Positions 1 through 8,755 are shown, counted from the stretch's first letter. The stretch: 64,000 nt of DNA from Synechococcus sp. WH 8020 (GCF_001040845.1 NZ_CP011941.1:701744-765743); one strand, 5' to 3'. The notes: generated by a model not told the origin, from the sequence alone. A program made the numbers and translations.

Positions 1-109
1 CAACCTTGATGATGAACGTGCTCTGGCGAAGCCCATCCCAGGTCAGCAAGTTCAGTCGACCCTGCTGTTAAAGCAGAGCCCTGACTCGCAGACTCCCCTA
101 ACGCCATGA
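1..109 (+). CDS. C-terminal end of an LptA/OstA-type LPS-transport protein (partial)
   Basis: An open frame enters from the left edge and ends at a TGA at 107-109, giving a 35-residue tail rich in Gln, Pro and Ser. The tail has no recognisable domain. Its stop overlaps the lptB start as ATGA, which implies translational coupling. In cyanobacteria the gene directly before lptB is normally the periplasmic LPS-bridge protein of the OstA/LptA family, so the identity comes from context, not from the visible residues. Confidence 0.6.
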   Translation, partial: NLDDERALAKPIPGQQVQSTLLLKQSPDSQTPLTP

Positions 110-834
110 GTTTGAGTCTCGATCAGGTCACATTGACTCTTGGTGGCCGGACATTGGTTCGCTCTCTTTCACTCACCTTGAAGCCTGGTGAGGTGATTGG
201 CCTGCTTGGGCCTAATGGGGCAGGCAAAACCACCAGCTTCAATTTAGTGATTGGGCTGTTGCGTCCTGATCGTGGTCAAGTTCTGCTGGACGGACATCCC
301 GTTGCGGATCTTTCGATGCCCCAAAGGGCTCGTCTTGGAATTGGCTACTTGCCTCAGGAACCCAGTGTGTTTCGCCAATTGACCGTTCAAGAAAATCTTG
401 AATTGGTGTTGGCTCAAAGCGGACTTTCCAAAGTTGATAGTCATCATCGACTCCAACAATTAATCGAGGATTTTCATCTCGAACCGTTCATCCACCGTTG
501 CGGCTATCAGCTTTCAGGTGGTGAACGAAGGCGCTGCGAAGTGGCCCGTGCCCTCGCTGTTGGTTTGGAGGGTCCTCGCTATTTACTCCTTGATGAACCC
601 TTCGCTGGGGTTGATCCGTTGGCGGTGGCGGATCTTCAGCAAATGATCCATGGATTACGCCAGCGAGGAATGGGCATTCTCATCACTGACCATAACGTCC
701 GCGAAACCCTTGCAATTACTGATCGGGCCTACATTTTGACGGATGGCAGCATCCTCGCTTCAGGTCGTTCCGATGAAGTCGCCCATGACCCACTGGTACG
801 TCGTCACTATCTCGGGGAGGGTTTTCAGCTTTGA
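106..834 (+). CDS. lptB: LPS export ABC transporter ATP-binding protein LptB
   Basis: This cytoplasmic ATPase powers the Lpt machine that moves lipopolysaccharide from the inner to the outer membrane. The 242-residue length is normal. Walker A GPNGAGKT lies at residues 35-42, the ABC signature LSGGE at 136-140, and Walker B with the LLLDEPFAGVDP stretch at about 160-170, followed by the switch His in the ITDHN segment. The GVDPLA context after Walker B is typical of LptB. It overlaps the preceding LptA-like gene by 4 bp and the following permease gene by 4 bp (TTGA), so the three are very likely one operon. Confidence 0.95.
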   Translation: MSLSLDQVTLTLGGRTLVRSLSLTLKPGEVIGLLGPNGAGKTTSFNLVIGLLRPDRGQVLLDGHPVADLSMPQRARLGIGYLPQEPSVFRQLTVQENLELVLAQSGLSKVDSHHRLQQLIEDFHLEPFIHRCGYQLSGGERRRCEVARALAVGLEGPRYLLLDEPFAGVDPLAVADLQQMIHGLRQRGMGILITDHNVRETLAITDRAYILTDGSILASGRSDEVAHDPLVRRHYLGEGFQL

Positions 835-2009
835 ACCATGATCTTTGGATTTCAGCTCAACGTCAGCTCCGCAGGCTTGTTCATCGAATTCCTTTAATTG
901 ATCGTTGGCTCCTTGGAGAATTAATCGGGCCCTTGTTGTTTGCTCTTACAGCATTCACGGTGGTGTCTCTCTCCGTCGGGGTGATGTTTGACCTGGTTCG
1001 CAAGATTGTTGAATCGAACCTCCCTTGGACGATCGCTGTTCAAGTGCTGTTGCTGAAATTGCCAAGCTTTTTGGTGATTTCCTTCCCAATGGCCACGTTG
1101 ATGGCATCCCTGCTTGCTTATAGCCGTCTTTCTGCCAATAGCGAGCTGACTGCTCTTCGAAGCGTTGGTGTAACAGCAAGTCGAATGGTTGCTCCTGCAA
1201 TCGCCTTGGCTCTTTTGATGACAAGCCTGTCATTTCTTTTCAATGATGTGATCGTGCCACGAACAAACCGGTCTGCTGAATTCACATTACAACGAGCCCT
1301 TGGTAAAGCCATTGCTGCTGAGAAGGGTGATAATATTGTTTATTCTCGGTTTGGGCGAGTCGCTAAATCTGATGGTGAATCTAGTAAGGGTTTAACACAA
1401 TTATTCTATGCAAGAGAATTCGAAGACGGAACAATGATTGGTGTTACCGTCTTGGATTTTTCTCGATTTGGTTTCACTCAGATGCTTGTCGCAGATAAGG
1501 CCAACTGGAATGAATCTCAGGCTAAGTGGGAATTTAATGATGGAAAAATTCTTACCCTCACTCCATCAGGAAGCACTACATCAGCTGATTTTGATCGATA
1601 CCTCTACCCACTAAGTCCTGCGCCACTACGGATCGCGAAATTGCCAAAAGACGCTAACAACATGACTGTATCCGAAGCTGTAGAGGCTGAACAACTTCTG
1701 TCTGATGCTGGGGACCGAAAAGAAGCTCGCAGGCTCAGAGTTCGAATCCAAGAGAAATTCACCGTCCCAATGGCTTGTTTGGTATTTGGTTTGATCGGTT
1801 CGAGTCTTGGTGCAAAGCCCAACAGCAGAACGAGTCGGAGTCAAGGTTTTGGGATCAGTGTGGTCCTAATTTTTGTTTACTATGTTTTGAGCTTTAGTTT
1901 TAGTTCACTCGGCGTCAAAGGGACATTGGCTCCCTTTCTGGCCGCTTGGGGGCCAGTATTGATTTCTCTTGCAGCTGGCGGAGTGTTGTTGCGCCAGGCA
2001 AGCCGGTGA
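831..2009 (+). CDS. lptF: LptF/LptG family permease (YjgP/YjgQ)
   Basis: Inner-membrane permease of the LPS exporter, 392 residues. The sequence shows the family layout: two or three N-terminal membrane helices (about residues 30-130, including a [19 protein letters not shown] segment), a central soluble beta-rich domain (about 150-300) and C-terminal helices (about 310-390). The start is a TTG at 831 overlapping the lptB stop. Cyanobacteria usually carry a single LptF/G-type protein, which presumably forms a homodimer with LptB, so whether to call it F or G is arbitrary. The gene ends just before ccsA. Confidence 0.92.
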   Translation: MNHDLWISAQRQLRRLVHRIPLIDRWLLGELIGPLLFALTAFTVVSLSVGVMFDLVRKIVESNLPWTIAVQVLLLKLPSFLVISFPMATLMASLLAYSRLSANSELTALRSVGVTASRMVAPAIALALLMTSLSFLFNDVIVPRTNRSAEFTLQRALGKAIAAEKGDNIVYSRFGRVAKSDGESSKGLTQLFYAREFEDGTMIGVTVLDFSRFGFTQMLVADKANWNESQAKWEFNDGKILTLTPSGSTTSADFDRYLYPLSPAPLRIAKLPKDANNMTVSEAVEAEQLLSDAGDRKEARRLRVRIQEKFTVPMACLVFGLIGSSLGAKPNSRTSRSQGFGISVVLIFVYYVLSFSFSSLGVKGTLAPFLAAWGPVLISLAAGGVLLRQASR

Positions 2010-2037
2010 CCAAAACACGTCAGAATCAAGTTGTTTA

Positions 2038-2985
2038 ATGGTGAAGAGATTCATGGAGTTGGCTGGGATGGATCCGGTTCTTGGGCTCGGGTTGCTTGCT
2101 TTTTCCCTTTTGCTGTTGGCCTTGCCACTTGCCTTCTGGAAAGTCAGCTCAGAAAAGACCTCTGGGCTTGTGACGCTGTTGATTGCAACAGCGAACCTCG
2201 CCTTGACGGCTCAACTTGTTCTCCGTTGGTGGCAGTCGGGCCATTTTCCGATCAGCAACCTCTATGAGTCGCTCTGCTTCCTGGCTTGGGCCTGCACCCT
2301 CACCCAATTGTTAGTGGAGAGATCATGGCCAACACCAATTGTCGCGGCAGCAGCAACTCCGATGGGCTTGGGATGTATTGCGTTCGCAAGCTTTGCGCTG
2401 CCTGACCAGTTGCAAGAAGCCTCGCCACTTGTTCCAGCGTTGCGCTCCAGTTGGCTTGTGATGCACGTCAGTGTCATCATGGTGAGTTATGCCGCTCTTT
2501 TGGTTGGATCTCTGTTGTCAGTGGCTGTTCTGGTGACTGATCGCAGTCATGCTTTGGAACTGCGTAGCAGCTCGATTGGCAGTGGAGGCTATCGACGTGC
2601 AACGCTTGCGACCCCAATCGGCAATGTGGGTGAGTCTGAGGTTCACTTGTCTTCTGTGCAGTTCTCTCGCAATGAGCTGTTGGACAGCCTTAGCTATCGC
2701 ACTATTACGGTTGGCTTTTTATTGCTCACAGTTGGGATTATTAGCGGTGCTGTTTGGGCCAATGAGGCCTGGGGCAGCTACTGGAGCTGGGATCCAAAAG
2801 AAACTTGGGCACTGATTTGCTGGTTGGTCTACGCAGCTTATTTGCATACACGGTTGAGCAGAGGATGGCAGGGTCGGCGTCCTGCTTTAGTGGCTAGCGC
2901 AGGATTGGTTGTGATTGGTGTTTGCTACATCGGTGTGAATCTTCTTGGTATTGGCCTACATAGCTATGGCTGGTTCTTTGGATAA
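2038..2985 (+). CDS. ccsA: Cytochrome c biogenesis protein CcsA (system II)
   Basis: Multi-span thylakoid membrane protein that, with CcsB, delivers haem across the membrane for attachment to c-type cytochromes (cytochrome f, c6, c550). The diagnostic tryptophan-rich haem-handling motif [13 protein letters not shown] begins near residue 245, followed by LVYAAYLH with a conserved His. About eight hydrophobic segments are visible. The frame is open upstream to 1969, but the first reasonable methionine is at 2038; another at 2053 is preceded by GAAGAG and is equally possible. About 315 residues is the usual size. Confidence 0.93.
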   Translation: MVKRFMELAGMDPVLGLGLLAFSLLLLALPLAFWKVSSEKTSGLVTLLIATANLALTAQLVLRWWQSGHFPISNLYESLCFLAWACTLTQLLVERSWPTPIVAAAATPMGLGCIAFASFALPDQLQEASPLVPALRSSWLVMHVSVIMVSYAALLVGSLLSVAVLVTDRSHALELRSSSIGSGGYRRATLATPIGNVGESEVHLSSVQFSRNELLDSLSYRTITVGFLLLTVGIISGAVWANEAWGSYWSWDPKETWALICWLVYAAYLHTRLSRGWQGRRPALVASAGLVVIGVCYIGVNLLGIGLHSYGWFFG

Positions 2986-3012
2986 CCATAGTTTTAGTTG
3001 GGTGCCAAATTC

Positions 3013-3031
3013 ATGCTCTTTATAGGAGCAT
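3013..3031 (+). terminator. Hairpin after ccsA, possible terminator
   Basis: ATGCTC pairs with GAGCAT across a 7-nt loop, 27 bp after the ccsA stop. The following sequence is TATAAC rather than a clear T tract, so it may be a weak terminator or an mRNA 3'-end stabiliser. Confidence 0.4.
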
Positions 3032-3114
3032 TATAACAATGGCAGGAATGTATTAAGGGCTAATTTTGACCTGATCTCTTAATGGGTTTCCCTTGAATGA
3101 AGACTAGGTCAATT

Positions 3115-3138
3115 CCAATATGATTGCAATCATATTGG
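3115..3138. repeat. Perfect 24-bp palindrome
   Basis: CCAATATGAT is followed by the self-complementary TGCA and then ATCATATTGG, so the whole 24 bp equals its own reverse complement. There is no T tract on either side, which argues against a simple terminator. It sits 130 bp after ccsA with no gene immediately downstream. It could be a dimeric regulator site or a cruciform-forming element. Confidence 0.85.
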
Positions 3139-3564
3139 CGTTAAGAGCAACAAGAAACATGATTTATTGTCGATGATTGACAAGTAAATGAGAATAGATC
3201 GTTGAACGAGATCAGAATTTGGTAGATTCCATCAGTATTCACCTAGCTGGCATTGGTGGTGATCAAGAACCTCCAGCACAATAACGAACACTCCCCATGA
3301 TTTCTGAGGGATTAATAACTTCCGTTGTTCTTGAGGACGTTTTCGCATGATGAGAAATGCATGTGTTCTGAGACGATGCCTGCTTGGCAATTGGGATGAG
3401 CAAGACAAAGCCTCCAATGATCGCTAAACCGATCAGGCATTTTTCGGGAAGTCCAGCCAAAGCGAATTTAAAAAATTATCTATCAGGCTACACCACAAGC
3501 GATGTCTCTGAGCTAAGAATAATTAAATCTCAGGTGCTCTGAAAATAGGTTATTATTCTTGGTT

Positions 3565-3587
3565 GAAAGCTTACTATTTAAGCTTTC
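3565..3587. repeat. 8-bp inverted repeat with 7-nt spacer
   Basis: GAAAGCTT and AAGCTTTC are perfect complements separated by ACTATTT. No T run follows on either strand. It lies about 40 bp upstream of the candidate 30-codon peptide, so it could be an operator or a 5' hairpin. No function is established. Confidence 0.6.
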
Positions 3588-3626
3588 CTGGTTGGACAAG
3601 TCGTTGACTTGAAGAGCTTTAGATTC

Positions 3627-3719
3627 ATGTCTTTGCCCCTTGGTGGAATTCATTGCCAAGGAGTTTGGGGTGTTTTGTTCGGATTTTTTATTGAATCATT
3701 TTTCGTATTGTCTTGGTAA
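3627..3719 (+). CDS. Candidate 30-residue membrane peptide
   Basis: ATG at 3627 opens a 30-codon frame ending at TAA 3717-3719. Residues about 13-30 are almost entirely hydrophobic or aromatic (VWGVLFGFF, ESFFVLSW), enough for one membrane helix. A GAAGAG element lies about 11 bp upstream of the start. Cyanobacteria have many such single-helix peptides, but I do not recognise this one, and chance cannot be excluded at this length. Confidence 0.2.
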   Translation: MSLPLGGIHCQGVWGVLFGFFIESFFVLSW

Positions 3720-3948
3720 AAAAATTTCTAAATGACACTTTGTATTGTATGTTTCATTTTCACTGTGCAATGTCATGTCTGAAAGGGTTCAGAGAATGAT
3801 GTCAAGCTTATTCGATGAAATACACACAACTGCACTCCCGTTACCCTGCCAATGGTGAGAAGTTATACCAGCAGGCTTGATTGACATATTCATTTAATCA
3901 ATTGGACGGAATGACTTGTTACGATGAATTTGTACCGGTTTACTCATC

Positions 3949-4143
3949 ATGACAGACATCACCGATAAGTACGAACAGTTCAAGGTCCCGTACAGCACCA
4001 ATGAAAAGCACACTGCTGACGAGTTTGACCCTAAGGAGAACGGTGGTCTAGACAATCCAGCCAATCGCCATAAAGACAAAGTGTTGGATGATATCTGTGA
4101 TACTCATCCTGGTTCTCCCATGTGCAAGGTATTTGATTGTTGA
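3949..4143 (+). CDS. Small protein with a CP12-like C-terminal tail
   Basis: This 64-residue acidic protein has no signal peptide or membrane segment. Its end carries Cys50 and Cys59 separated by eight residues with a Pro five positions after the first Cys, followed by basic-hydrophobic-aromatic-Asp (CDTHPGSPMC, then KVFD). CP12 proteins have the same C-terminal pattern, in which a disulfide hairpin inserts into GAPDH to shut down the Calvin cycle in the dark. The rest of CP12, including the N-terminal Cys pair and the central PRK-binding AWD motif, is missing. Short CP12-tail proteins occur in picocyanobacteria and their phages. A GAPDH-binding role is inference only. A terminator follows at 4171. 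Confidence 0.75.
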   Translation: MTDITDKYEQFKVPYSTNEKHTADEFDPKENGGLDNPANRHKDKVLDDICDTHPGSPMCKVFDC

Positions 4144-4597
4144 TATCGGTAAATTAATGAACCGTCGCTAGAGAAGGAGCTGAGAGTGAAGTATTGAAGG
4201 AACCCTTCTTTCTCTCAGTCTTTCTCTTTTTTTCAATCTTTTTTTAGGCTCTTTGAATCACTTCGGATTGTAATTAATCAATCATATTCTTGTTTTGTGG
4301 TAAAAGTAAAAGATTAATAATAAATTTGACGTCTCACTGGTGACTGAAATGAGCTATTGTCTCCTAACCTACCCCTCCTTAGTTTCATCTTCTGAAGTAT
4401 TCCAGCTGTTTTGAGTGTTTTCCTTGACGATTTAGGCGGACATTCCTTTTGTTGGTTTGCGTTCTCGAAAGCTTGCCTTTAGCCGCTCAGCCAGGCCTGA
4501 GAACGGCTGCCTCCTTTAGATTGCTTTTACATTTCGCCATCCAAAGTGGCATTTCTTTTTTTCATGGGTTAGAGCTATGGAAGAAAGGATTGAAGTC
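4144..4597. other. Intergenic region between CP12-like and DUF3104 genes
   Basis: It contains the terminator at 4171-4233 and otherwise AT-rich sequence without a convincing ORF on either strand. The last 150 bp should hold the promoter of the DUF3104 gene, but I cannot identify -35/-10 boxes with confidence. Confidence 0.5.
4171..4233 (+). terminator. Rho-independent terminator after the CP12-like gene
   Basis: An outer stem pairs GAGAAGGAGCTGAGAG (4171-4186) with CTCTCAGTCTTTCTC (4212-4226), with minor mismatches. It encloses an inner GAAGG/CCTTC hairpin (about 4195-4207). A T-rich run starts at 4227. It is 30 bp after the stop codon. Confidence 0.75.
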
Positions 4598-4894
4598 ATG
4601 AGTTATGCAGCTAAGGAGCACACGCCATTTCCCTATGGACAGGTTGCTTATCCAGACTTTCTCAGTCTGAAGCCCGGTGATTACATTATTGTGAAAGGTG
4701 AAAATCAAGTCGAACTGAAGAAGGATCACAGCTGGTGGATGGGACAGGTTATGTCCTGCAATCAAGAAGCCAGAGATCCCAGTGGGCATCACGTGATTCA
4801 GGTCGTTGATGTTGATGATGAAAAGATCAGTTGGATCAACGTCGATGAAATATCACATGTACTCTACGGGCTCGATGGTTTATCAAACGATTGA
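4598..4894 (+). CDS. DUF3104 family protein
   Basis: Small soluble protein of about 98 residues. It carries the hallmarks of the picocyanobacterial DUF3104 family: an SLKPGDYIIVK segment, a WWMGQV segment, an ARDP motif and a C-terminal SWINVDEIS strand. The fold is predicted all-beta. I chose ATG 4598 because AAGGA lies 8 bp upstream; ATG 4577, seven codons earlier, is the alternative. The family's function is unknown. Genomes of marine Synechococcus often carry several copies, typically in accessory regions, which fits this gene-poor neighbourhood. Confidence 0.8.
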   Translation: MSYAAKEHTPFPYGQVAYPDFLSLKPGDYIIVKGENQVELKKDHSWWMGQVMSCNQEARDPSGHHVIQVVDVDDEKISWINVDEISHVLYGLDGLSND

Positions 4895-4970
4895 CTATTG
4901 AATGGCTTAAGTGGTTGTCTTGGCTTCCTATTAACTTTTAAAGATTGATTTTGTCTATCGTCATGGATGC

Positions 4971-5231
4971 TTATACATAGCGTTCCATAAATTCGGATAT
5001 TGAGATGCCTTCTTTCTTTGCAGAATTACAGCAATCTCTGTATAGCTCATCGTCGGTTTCAGTTCTCGCTAGATCCCGAAATTGTTCGGAATTGAGCTGA
5101 TCATTCTCAATGCTGTTGTCGCACATTGAATTCCATTTTGCACATAGTGAATCCACCATCTCTTTCCGTGAATAGGGAAGATTGATTTTTTTCTGCTTTG
5201 CCAAATTGATGCGACTCCAGTTTGTGTCCAA
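4971..5231 (-). CDS. Hypothetical protein, possibly broken
   Basis: An 86-codon frame reads from a TTG at 5231 to a stop at 4971. The product is charged, with four Cys and an acidic helical C-terminus ending AKKEGISISEFMERYV. The same frame is open further upstream to an ATG at 5378, interrupted by only one stop (TAA at about 5235), so this may be the 3' part of a 135-codon gene cut by a nonsense mutation. A shorter start, ATG 5159, has GGAAAGAG directly before it. I recognise no family. A random ORF is also possible. Confidence 0.35.
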   Translation of the reverse strand: MDTNWSRINLAKQKKINLPYSRKEMVDSLCAKWNSMCDNSIENDQLNSEQFRDLARTETDDELYRDCCNSAKKEGISISEFMERYV

Positions 5232-5471
5232 ACTTTAGAGACTCAATGGTTTTTTGACAATCAGAATTCGATAATAGGGTTTTGCCTGTTTGATGATCTG
5301 TCTCGATGATTGCTGTCTCCACTGATGAATAAGTCTCGTACTCTTGTGTCTTGAAATACAAGCGATCGCTTGCTGCATTTCAACTGGTATAGCAATTCAT
5401 GACTGCTGCCTATGAGTGTTCTTTGCGATCTAGATCGACGATTACAGGACCACTCGCGAAAGAATCATTCA

Positions 5472-5675
5472 TTAGCTGGCCAGCGTTTGAGAAGGTTGCG
5501 TGTCACCGTTGACTCGAGATCGCCACCGACGAAGTTCATGGTGATCAAGCATGGCGCGACGTGATCGTTCTGCACTGGCCAAGCGTTTGATCAATGCATG
5601 GGTGTCATGGAATGAAAGCTCACCATCCGAATCCCACTTCATGCAGACAACAGCTTTCTTGGGAGTGCTGTGCAT
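5472..5675 (-). CDS. Small basic hypothetical protein
   Basis: The start ATG 5675 is preceded by AAGGTGG at a 5-bp spacing, a good ribosome-binding site. This gives a 67-residue protein with a strongly basic helical middle (ALIKRLASAERSRR and LRRWRSR segments). The frame is open upstream to an ATG at 5801 (109 residues), but the added part is Gln/Ser-rich and has no comparable ribosome-binding site. It lies downstream of the dnaK terminator, so it is probably transcribed separately. A plus-strand frame over the same DNA looks like a shadow. I recognise no family. Confidence 0.55.
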   Translation of the reverse strand: MHSTPKKAVVCMKWDSDGELSFHDTHALIKRLASAERSRRAMLDHHELRRWRSRVNGDTQPSQTLAS

Positions 5676-5819
5676 TGATTCCACCTTCTTCTGTTTTGTC
5701 ACGGTATGCCCACACAACGCCTTTGCTATAGAGAAAACCTTAAGAAGTCTCGATTGCGACTGCTGCGACTGGGTCGTTTTCTCGGTGTTGGGGCTCTCCA
5801 TCCCCTAGGCCCGGACGAT

Positions 5820-5855
5820 CAAAAGGGGCAAGTTTTAGTGTGCTTGCCCCTCTCA
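5820..5855 (-). terminator. Rho-independent terminator of dnaK
   Basis: A perfect 9-bp stem (AGGGGCAAG at 5824-5832 with CTTGCCCCT at 5843-5851) is followed, reading the minus strand, by TTTT. It lies about 35 bp beyond the dnaK stop. Confidence 0.8.
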
Positions 5856-5887
5856 GTTAGTTGTGTCTCTAACTTGACTGAGGATGT

Positions 5888-7768
5888 TTAGTTGGGAGAA
5901 TCGACGAATTCAGCATCGATGACATCATCGTTCTCATTGCTTTGCTCTGAGCGTTGAGGCCTATCTTCCTCTTGAGAATAAAGCATGGAACCCATTTCCA
6001 TTAATGCCGTTTTCACTCCTTCAAGACGTTCTTTGATTTGTTTTGTGTTATCCGTTTGAAGGCTTTCTTTGAGTTCACAAAGAACTAATTCCACTTTGGT
6101 TCTCGACTCAGGAGTGACCTTGTTGTCTAGTTCCCGTAGTTGCTTCTCAGCCTGATAAATCAGCGATTCCGCTTGGTTTTTGGTGTCGATTGCTTCACGC
6201 TTTTTCTGATCTAAGTCAGCGTTTGCTTCTGCATCCTTCACCATTCGATCCACTTCCGTTGAACTAAGGGTTGAGGCACCAGTGATCGTGATTGATTGTT
6301 CCTTGCCTGATCCTGTGTCCTTAGCTGTGACACTCAGGATTCCATTGGCATCAATATCAAAGGCCACTTCCACTTGAGGGACACCACGGGGTGCAGCAGG
6401 GATCCCATCTAATCGGAAGGTTCCAAGGCTCTTGTTGTCTGAGACCATCTGGCGCTCTCCTTGGAGAACGTGAATTTCTACCGTGGTTTGACCATCCATC
6501 GCTGTGGAATAGATCTCAGTTTTGTGCGTTGGAATGGTTGTGTTTCGCGGAACCATCACATTCACCACGCTGCCCATCGTTTCCACACCTAGTGAGAGAG
6601 GTGTGACGTCCAGTAAAAGAATGTCTTTGACCTCTCCTGAGAGCACACCTCCCTGAACAGCAGCGCCAATGGCCACAACCTCATCAGGATTGACGGTTTG
6701 ATTTGGATCTTGGCCTGTTGCCACTTTCACGACTTCTAAGACTGCGGGAATCCGTGAACTACCCCCAACCATGATCACTTCGTTTAGGTCGCTTTTTGAG
6801 AGTTTGGCGTCTTTCATCGCCTGTTGAATTGGTTTCTTGCAACGGTCAATCAGGTTTGAAGCCAACTCCTCGAATGTCCCTCGGGTGACTGTCATCGTTA
6901 GATGTTTGGGCCCATCAGCTGTTGCTGTGATGAACGGTAGATTGATGTCGCTCTGTGTTGACGATGAGAGTTCAATCTTTGCTTTCTCGGCAGCCTCAGT
7001 GAGACGTTGTAAAGCTTGTGCATCTTTTCTGAGATCAATTCCTTCCTCTTTCTGGAAGGTTTCAGCCATGTGATCCACAAGCACTTTGTCGAAGTTATCT
7101 CCTCCAAGGTGGGCGTCTCCGCAGGTGCTGATCACTTCGAAGACCCCCTCTCCTACTTCCAGGATGGAGACATCAAAAGTTCCACCCCCCAAGTCAAAGA
7201 CGAGGATTTTCTCTGCATCCTTCTTGTCCAACCCGTATGCAAGAGCGGCAGCAGTGGGTTCGTTGATGATTCTTAGAACGTCTAAGCCAGCGATTTTGCC
7301 AGCATCTTTTGTGGCCTGGCGCTGTGAGTCATTGAAGTAAGCGGGAACAGTGACTACCGCCTGAGTCACTGTTTGACCTAGATACTTCGAAGCATCATCA
7401 GCAAGTTTTCTAAGTACACTGGCGCTGATCTCCTCAGGTGAAAATGACTTCTTCATCCATGCAGAGTTGATTTTCACCTTGGTTCCGACAGATTCCACGG
7501 TGTAGGGAACATCTTTGGTTTCCTTTGCTATTTCATCCGTTTGCCTTCCGATAAAGCGTTTGACTGATCCAAAGGTATTCTCTGGATTCATTACAGCTTG
7601 ACGTTTAGCGATCTGGCCGACCAATTGGTCTTTGCTCTTGGTGTAGGCCACCACAGAAGGTGTTGTTCTAAAGCCTTCTGCATTTGCGATCACGGTGGGG
7701 TTTCCACCTTCCATCACAGATACACAACTGTTGGTTGTGCCCAAGTCAATGCCAATTACTTTTGTCAT
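5888..7768 (-). CDS. dnaK: Chaperone DnaK (Hsp70)
   Basis: ATP-driven Hsp70 chaperone, 626 residues. The N-terminal ATPase domain shows [10 protein letters not shown] at 5-14, [15 protein letters not shown], the [11 protein letters not shown] phosphate loop and VGGSSRIP. The substrate-binding domain follows ([11 protein letters not shown], then the beta sandwich) and a helical lid; the protein ends [13 protein letters not shown]. Cyanobacteria have several DnaK paralogues; the N-terminus is closest to the DnaK2 type, but no grpE or dnaJ is adjacent and subtype is uncertain. No CIRCE box is visible; instead a perfect 11-bp inverted repeat lies about 55 bp upstream of the start. Confidence 0.95.
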   Translation of the reverse strand: MTKVIGIDLGTTNSCVSVMEGGNPTVIANAEGFRTTPSVVAYTKSKDQLVGQIAKRQAVMNPENTFGSVKRFIGRQTDEIAKETKDVPYTVESVGTKVKINSAWMKKSFSPEEISASVLRKLADDASKYLGQTVTQAVVTVPAYFNDSQRQATKDAGKIAGLDVLRIINEPTAAALAYGLDKKDAEKILVFDLGGGTFDVSILEVGEGVFEVISTCGDAHLGGDNFDKVLVDHMAETFQKEEGIDLRKDAQALQRLTEAAEKAKIELSSSTQSDINLPFITATADGPKHLTMTVTRGTFEELASNLIDRCKKPIQQAMKDAKLSKSDLNEVIMVGGSSRIPAVLEVVKVATGQDPNQTVNPDEVVAIGAAVQGGVLSGEVKDILLLDVTPLSLGVETMGSVVNVMVPRNTTIPTHKTEIYSTAMDGQTTVEIHVLQGERQMVSDNKSLGTFRLDGIPAAPRGVPQVEVAFDIDANGILSVTAKDTGSGKEQSITITGASTLSSTEVDRMVKDAEANADLDQKKREAIDTKNQAESLIYQAEKQLRELDNKVTPESRTKVELVLCELKESLQTDNTKQIKERLEGVKTALMEMGSMLYSQEEDRPQRSEQSNENDDVIDAEFVDSPN

Positions 7769-7821
7769 TTGTTTGATTCAAGTTCGCTCATTCTTATGGC
7801 CTGATCTCGTAGTTAAGGAGT

Positions 7822-7853
7822 GGGTAAACCCAACCCTTGAGGTGGGTTTACCC
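7822..7853. repeat. Perfect 11-bp inverted repeat upstream of dnaK
   Basis: GGGTAAACCCA and TGGGTTTACCC flank a 10-nt spacer. Each arm itself contains GGGTAAACCC, which is nearly palindromic. No T tract follows in either direction. It sits between the stop of the gene at 7979 and the dnaK start at 7768, so it could terminate the upstream transcript, act in the dnaK leader, or be an operator. Confidence 0.7.
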
Positions 7854-7978
7854 TCTGATTGAATTCGTTGGTTCGGTTAAAGTTCGGTTTTTACGACTAC
7901 TTTGTTTGCTTTCATCAATGGATTGCTGTTCGCTGAGATCTCCTTTGTCTGTTGAAAAAAGCTGGTTTGGTGTTGATT

Positions 7979-8755
7979 CTATTTCGGCATATCGCCGATC
8001 AGCTGCTCCTCTAGAAGCATATTAAATTCAAACAGTTGTTCGTCGCTGAGCTGTTGTCTTGATGTTGCTCCAAGTTGTTGTTGAAGGAAATGTTTTGCGG
8101 TTTCTTGTTCCCATTGCAGTGTCGTCAGCATTTCATCGCCTTGAGTGATTAAGTCGCTTCTCCGTAGAGGAGTCTGTGCTGACCCGGCTTCAGCTCCTTC
8201 ATCGAAGCTTTTCAGCTTATTGAGGTAAGACACAAGGTCGCTATACCTCGTTAGCTTGTGCCTGCTCCCATGGCCATACGCTCGCTCTAAATATCTGGAC
8301 TCATGTTCACGGGTCCAGCCAATGCGCTTGAGTTGTAGATCGATGGCTGTGAGCTCTTCGCTCCAATCCTCTGGGTCTGTGGGTGCTTCGCTCGGCTCCG
8401 GATTGGATACGGTGGGCTGCTCGTTGGTTTGTATTGGTATTGGTAAGGCTGGCTTCATCGGCTTGGGTTCACTCTCGACAACATCCTTGTTGTCAAATCT
8501 CCTAGTCGGTTTTGGTTGTTGAGCCTCAGGTTCTGGCTGTTTTTCGTTGGTGGTTTGCAAGTGCTGTTTTGGCTCTGTGCTCTGCTTTTGCTTGAGCAGA
8601 CGTTCCTCCAAACGTTCTCTCGCCCGGTCTTCTGCTTCCTCAGCATCGGCAGCTTCTCCTAGCGAGCTCCCAAGGCATCGTTCGCCATCAAAGCCGCTGA
8701 CACGCACCACACATCGGTTGCTATCGATGTGGCAAATCTCCACCTTTGTTTTCAT
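7979..8755 (-). CDS. Conserved cyanobacterial hypothetical protein
   Basis: 258-residue soluble protein in three parts. An N-terminal alpha/beta module (about 1-50) reads like a small nucleic-acid-binding or double-psi fold (VEICHIDSNRCVVRVSGFDG). A long Gln/Pro/Glu-rich linker (about 55-125) follows. A helical C-terminal domain (about 130-258) contains IGWTREHESRYLERAYGH and HKLTRYSDLVSYLNKL. The last block resembles a short motif in some Rad52/recombination-mediator proteins, but I would not assign that function. The gene stands alone on the minus strand upstream of dnaK. Confidence 0.85.
   Translation of the reverse strand: MKTKVEICHIDSNRCVVRVSGFDGERCLGSSLGEAADAEEAEDRARERLEERLLKQKQSTEPKQHLQTTNEKQPEPEAQQPKPTRRFDNKDVVESEPKPMKPALPIPIQTNEQPTVSNPEPSEAPTDPEDWSEELTAIDLQLKRIGWTREHESRYLERAYGHGSRHKLTRYSDLVSYLNKLKSFDEGAEAGSAQTPLRRSDLITQGDEMLTTLQWEQETAKHFLQQQLGATSRQQLSDEQLFEFNMLLEEQLIGDMPK

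Larger units (their letters stand above)
2986..3948. other. AT-rich gene-poor stretch with inverted repeats
   Basis: This 963-bp interval is visibly more AT-rich than its flanks. I see no convincing gene of normal size. It contains a hairpin just after ccsA, a perfect 24-bp palindrome (3115-3138), an 8-bp inverted repeat (3565-3587), a candidate 30-codon membrane peptide (3627-3719) and a 27-codon ORF (3775-3858). A minus-strand frame from a TTG at 3460 encodes one hydrophobic helix followed by low-complexity sequence without a ribosome-binding site. It could be intergenic RNA/regulatory DNA or a decayed gene region. Confidence 0.6.

Noticed and set aside
3263-3460. 65-codon minus-strand ORF with one hydrophobic helix
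   Set aside because: TTG start without ribosome-binding site, and the C-terminal part is not protein-like; kept only as a remark in the intergenic entry.
3775-3858. 27-codon ORF starting MSERVQRMM
   Set aside because: Too short to judge; no clear ribosome-binding site or recognisable pattern.
5551-5808. 85-codon plus-strand ORF
   Set aside because: It is antisense to the better-supported small protein at 5472-5675 and runs toward the dnaK terminator; codon content looks like a shadow.
7769-7978. CIRCE operator upstream of dnaK
   Set aside because: The TTAGCACTC-N9-GAGTGCTAA consensus is absent; the repeat found has a different sequence.
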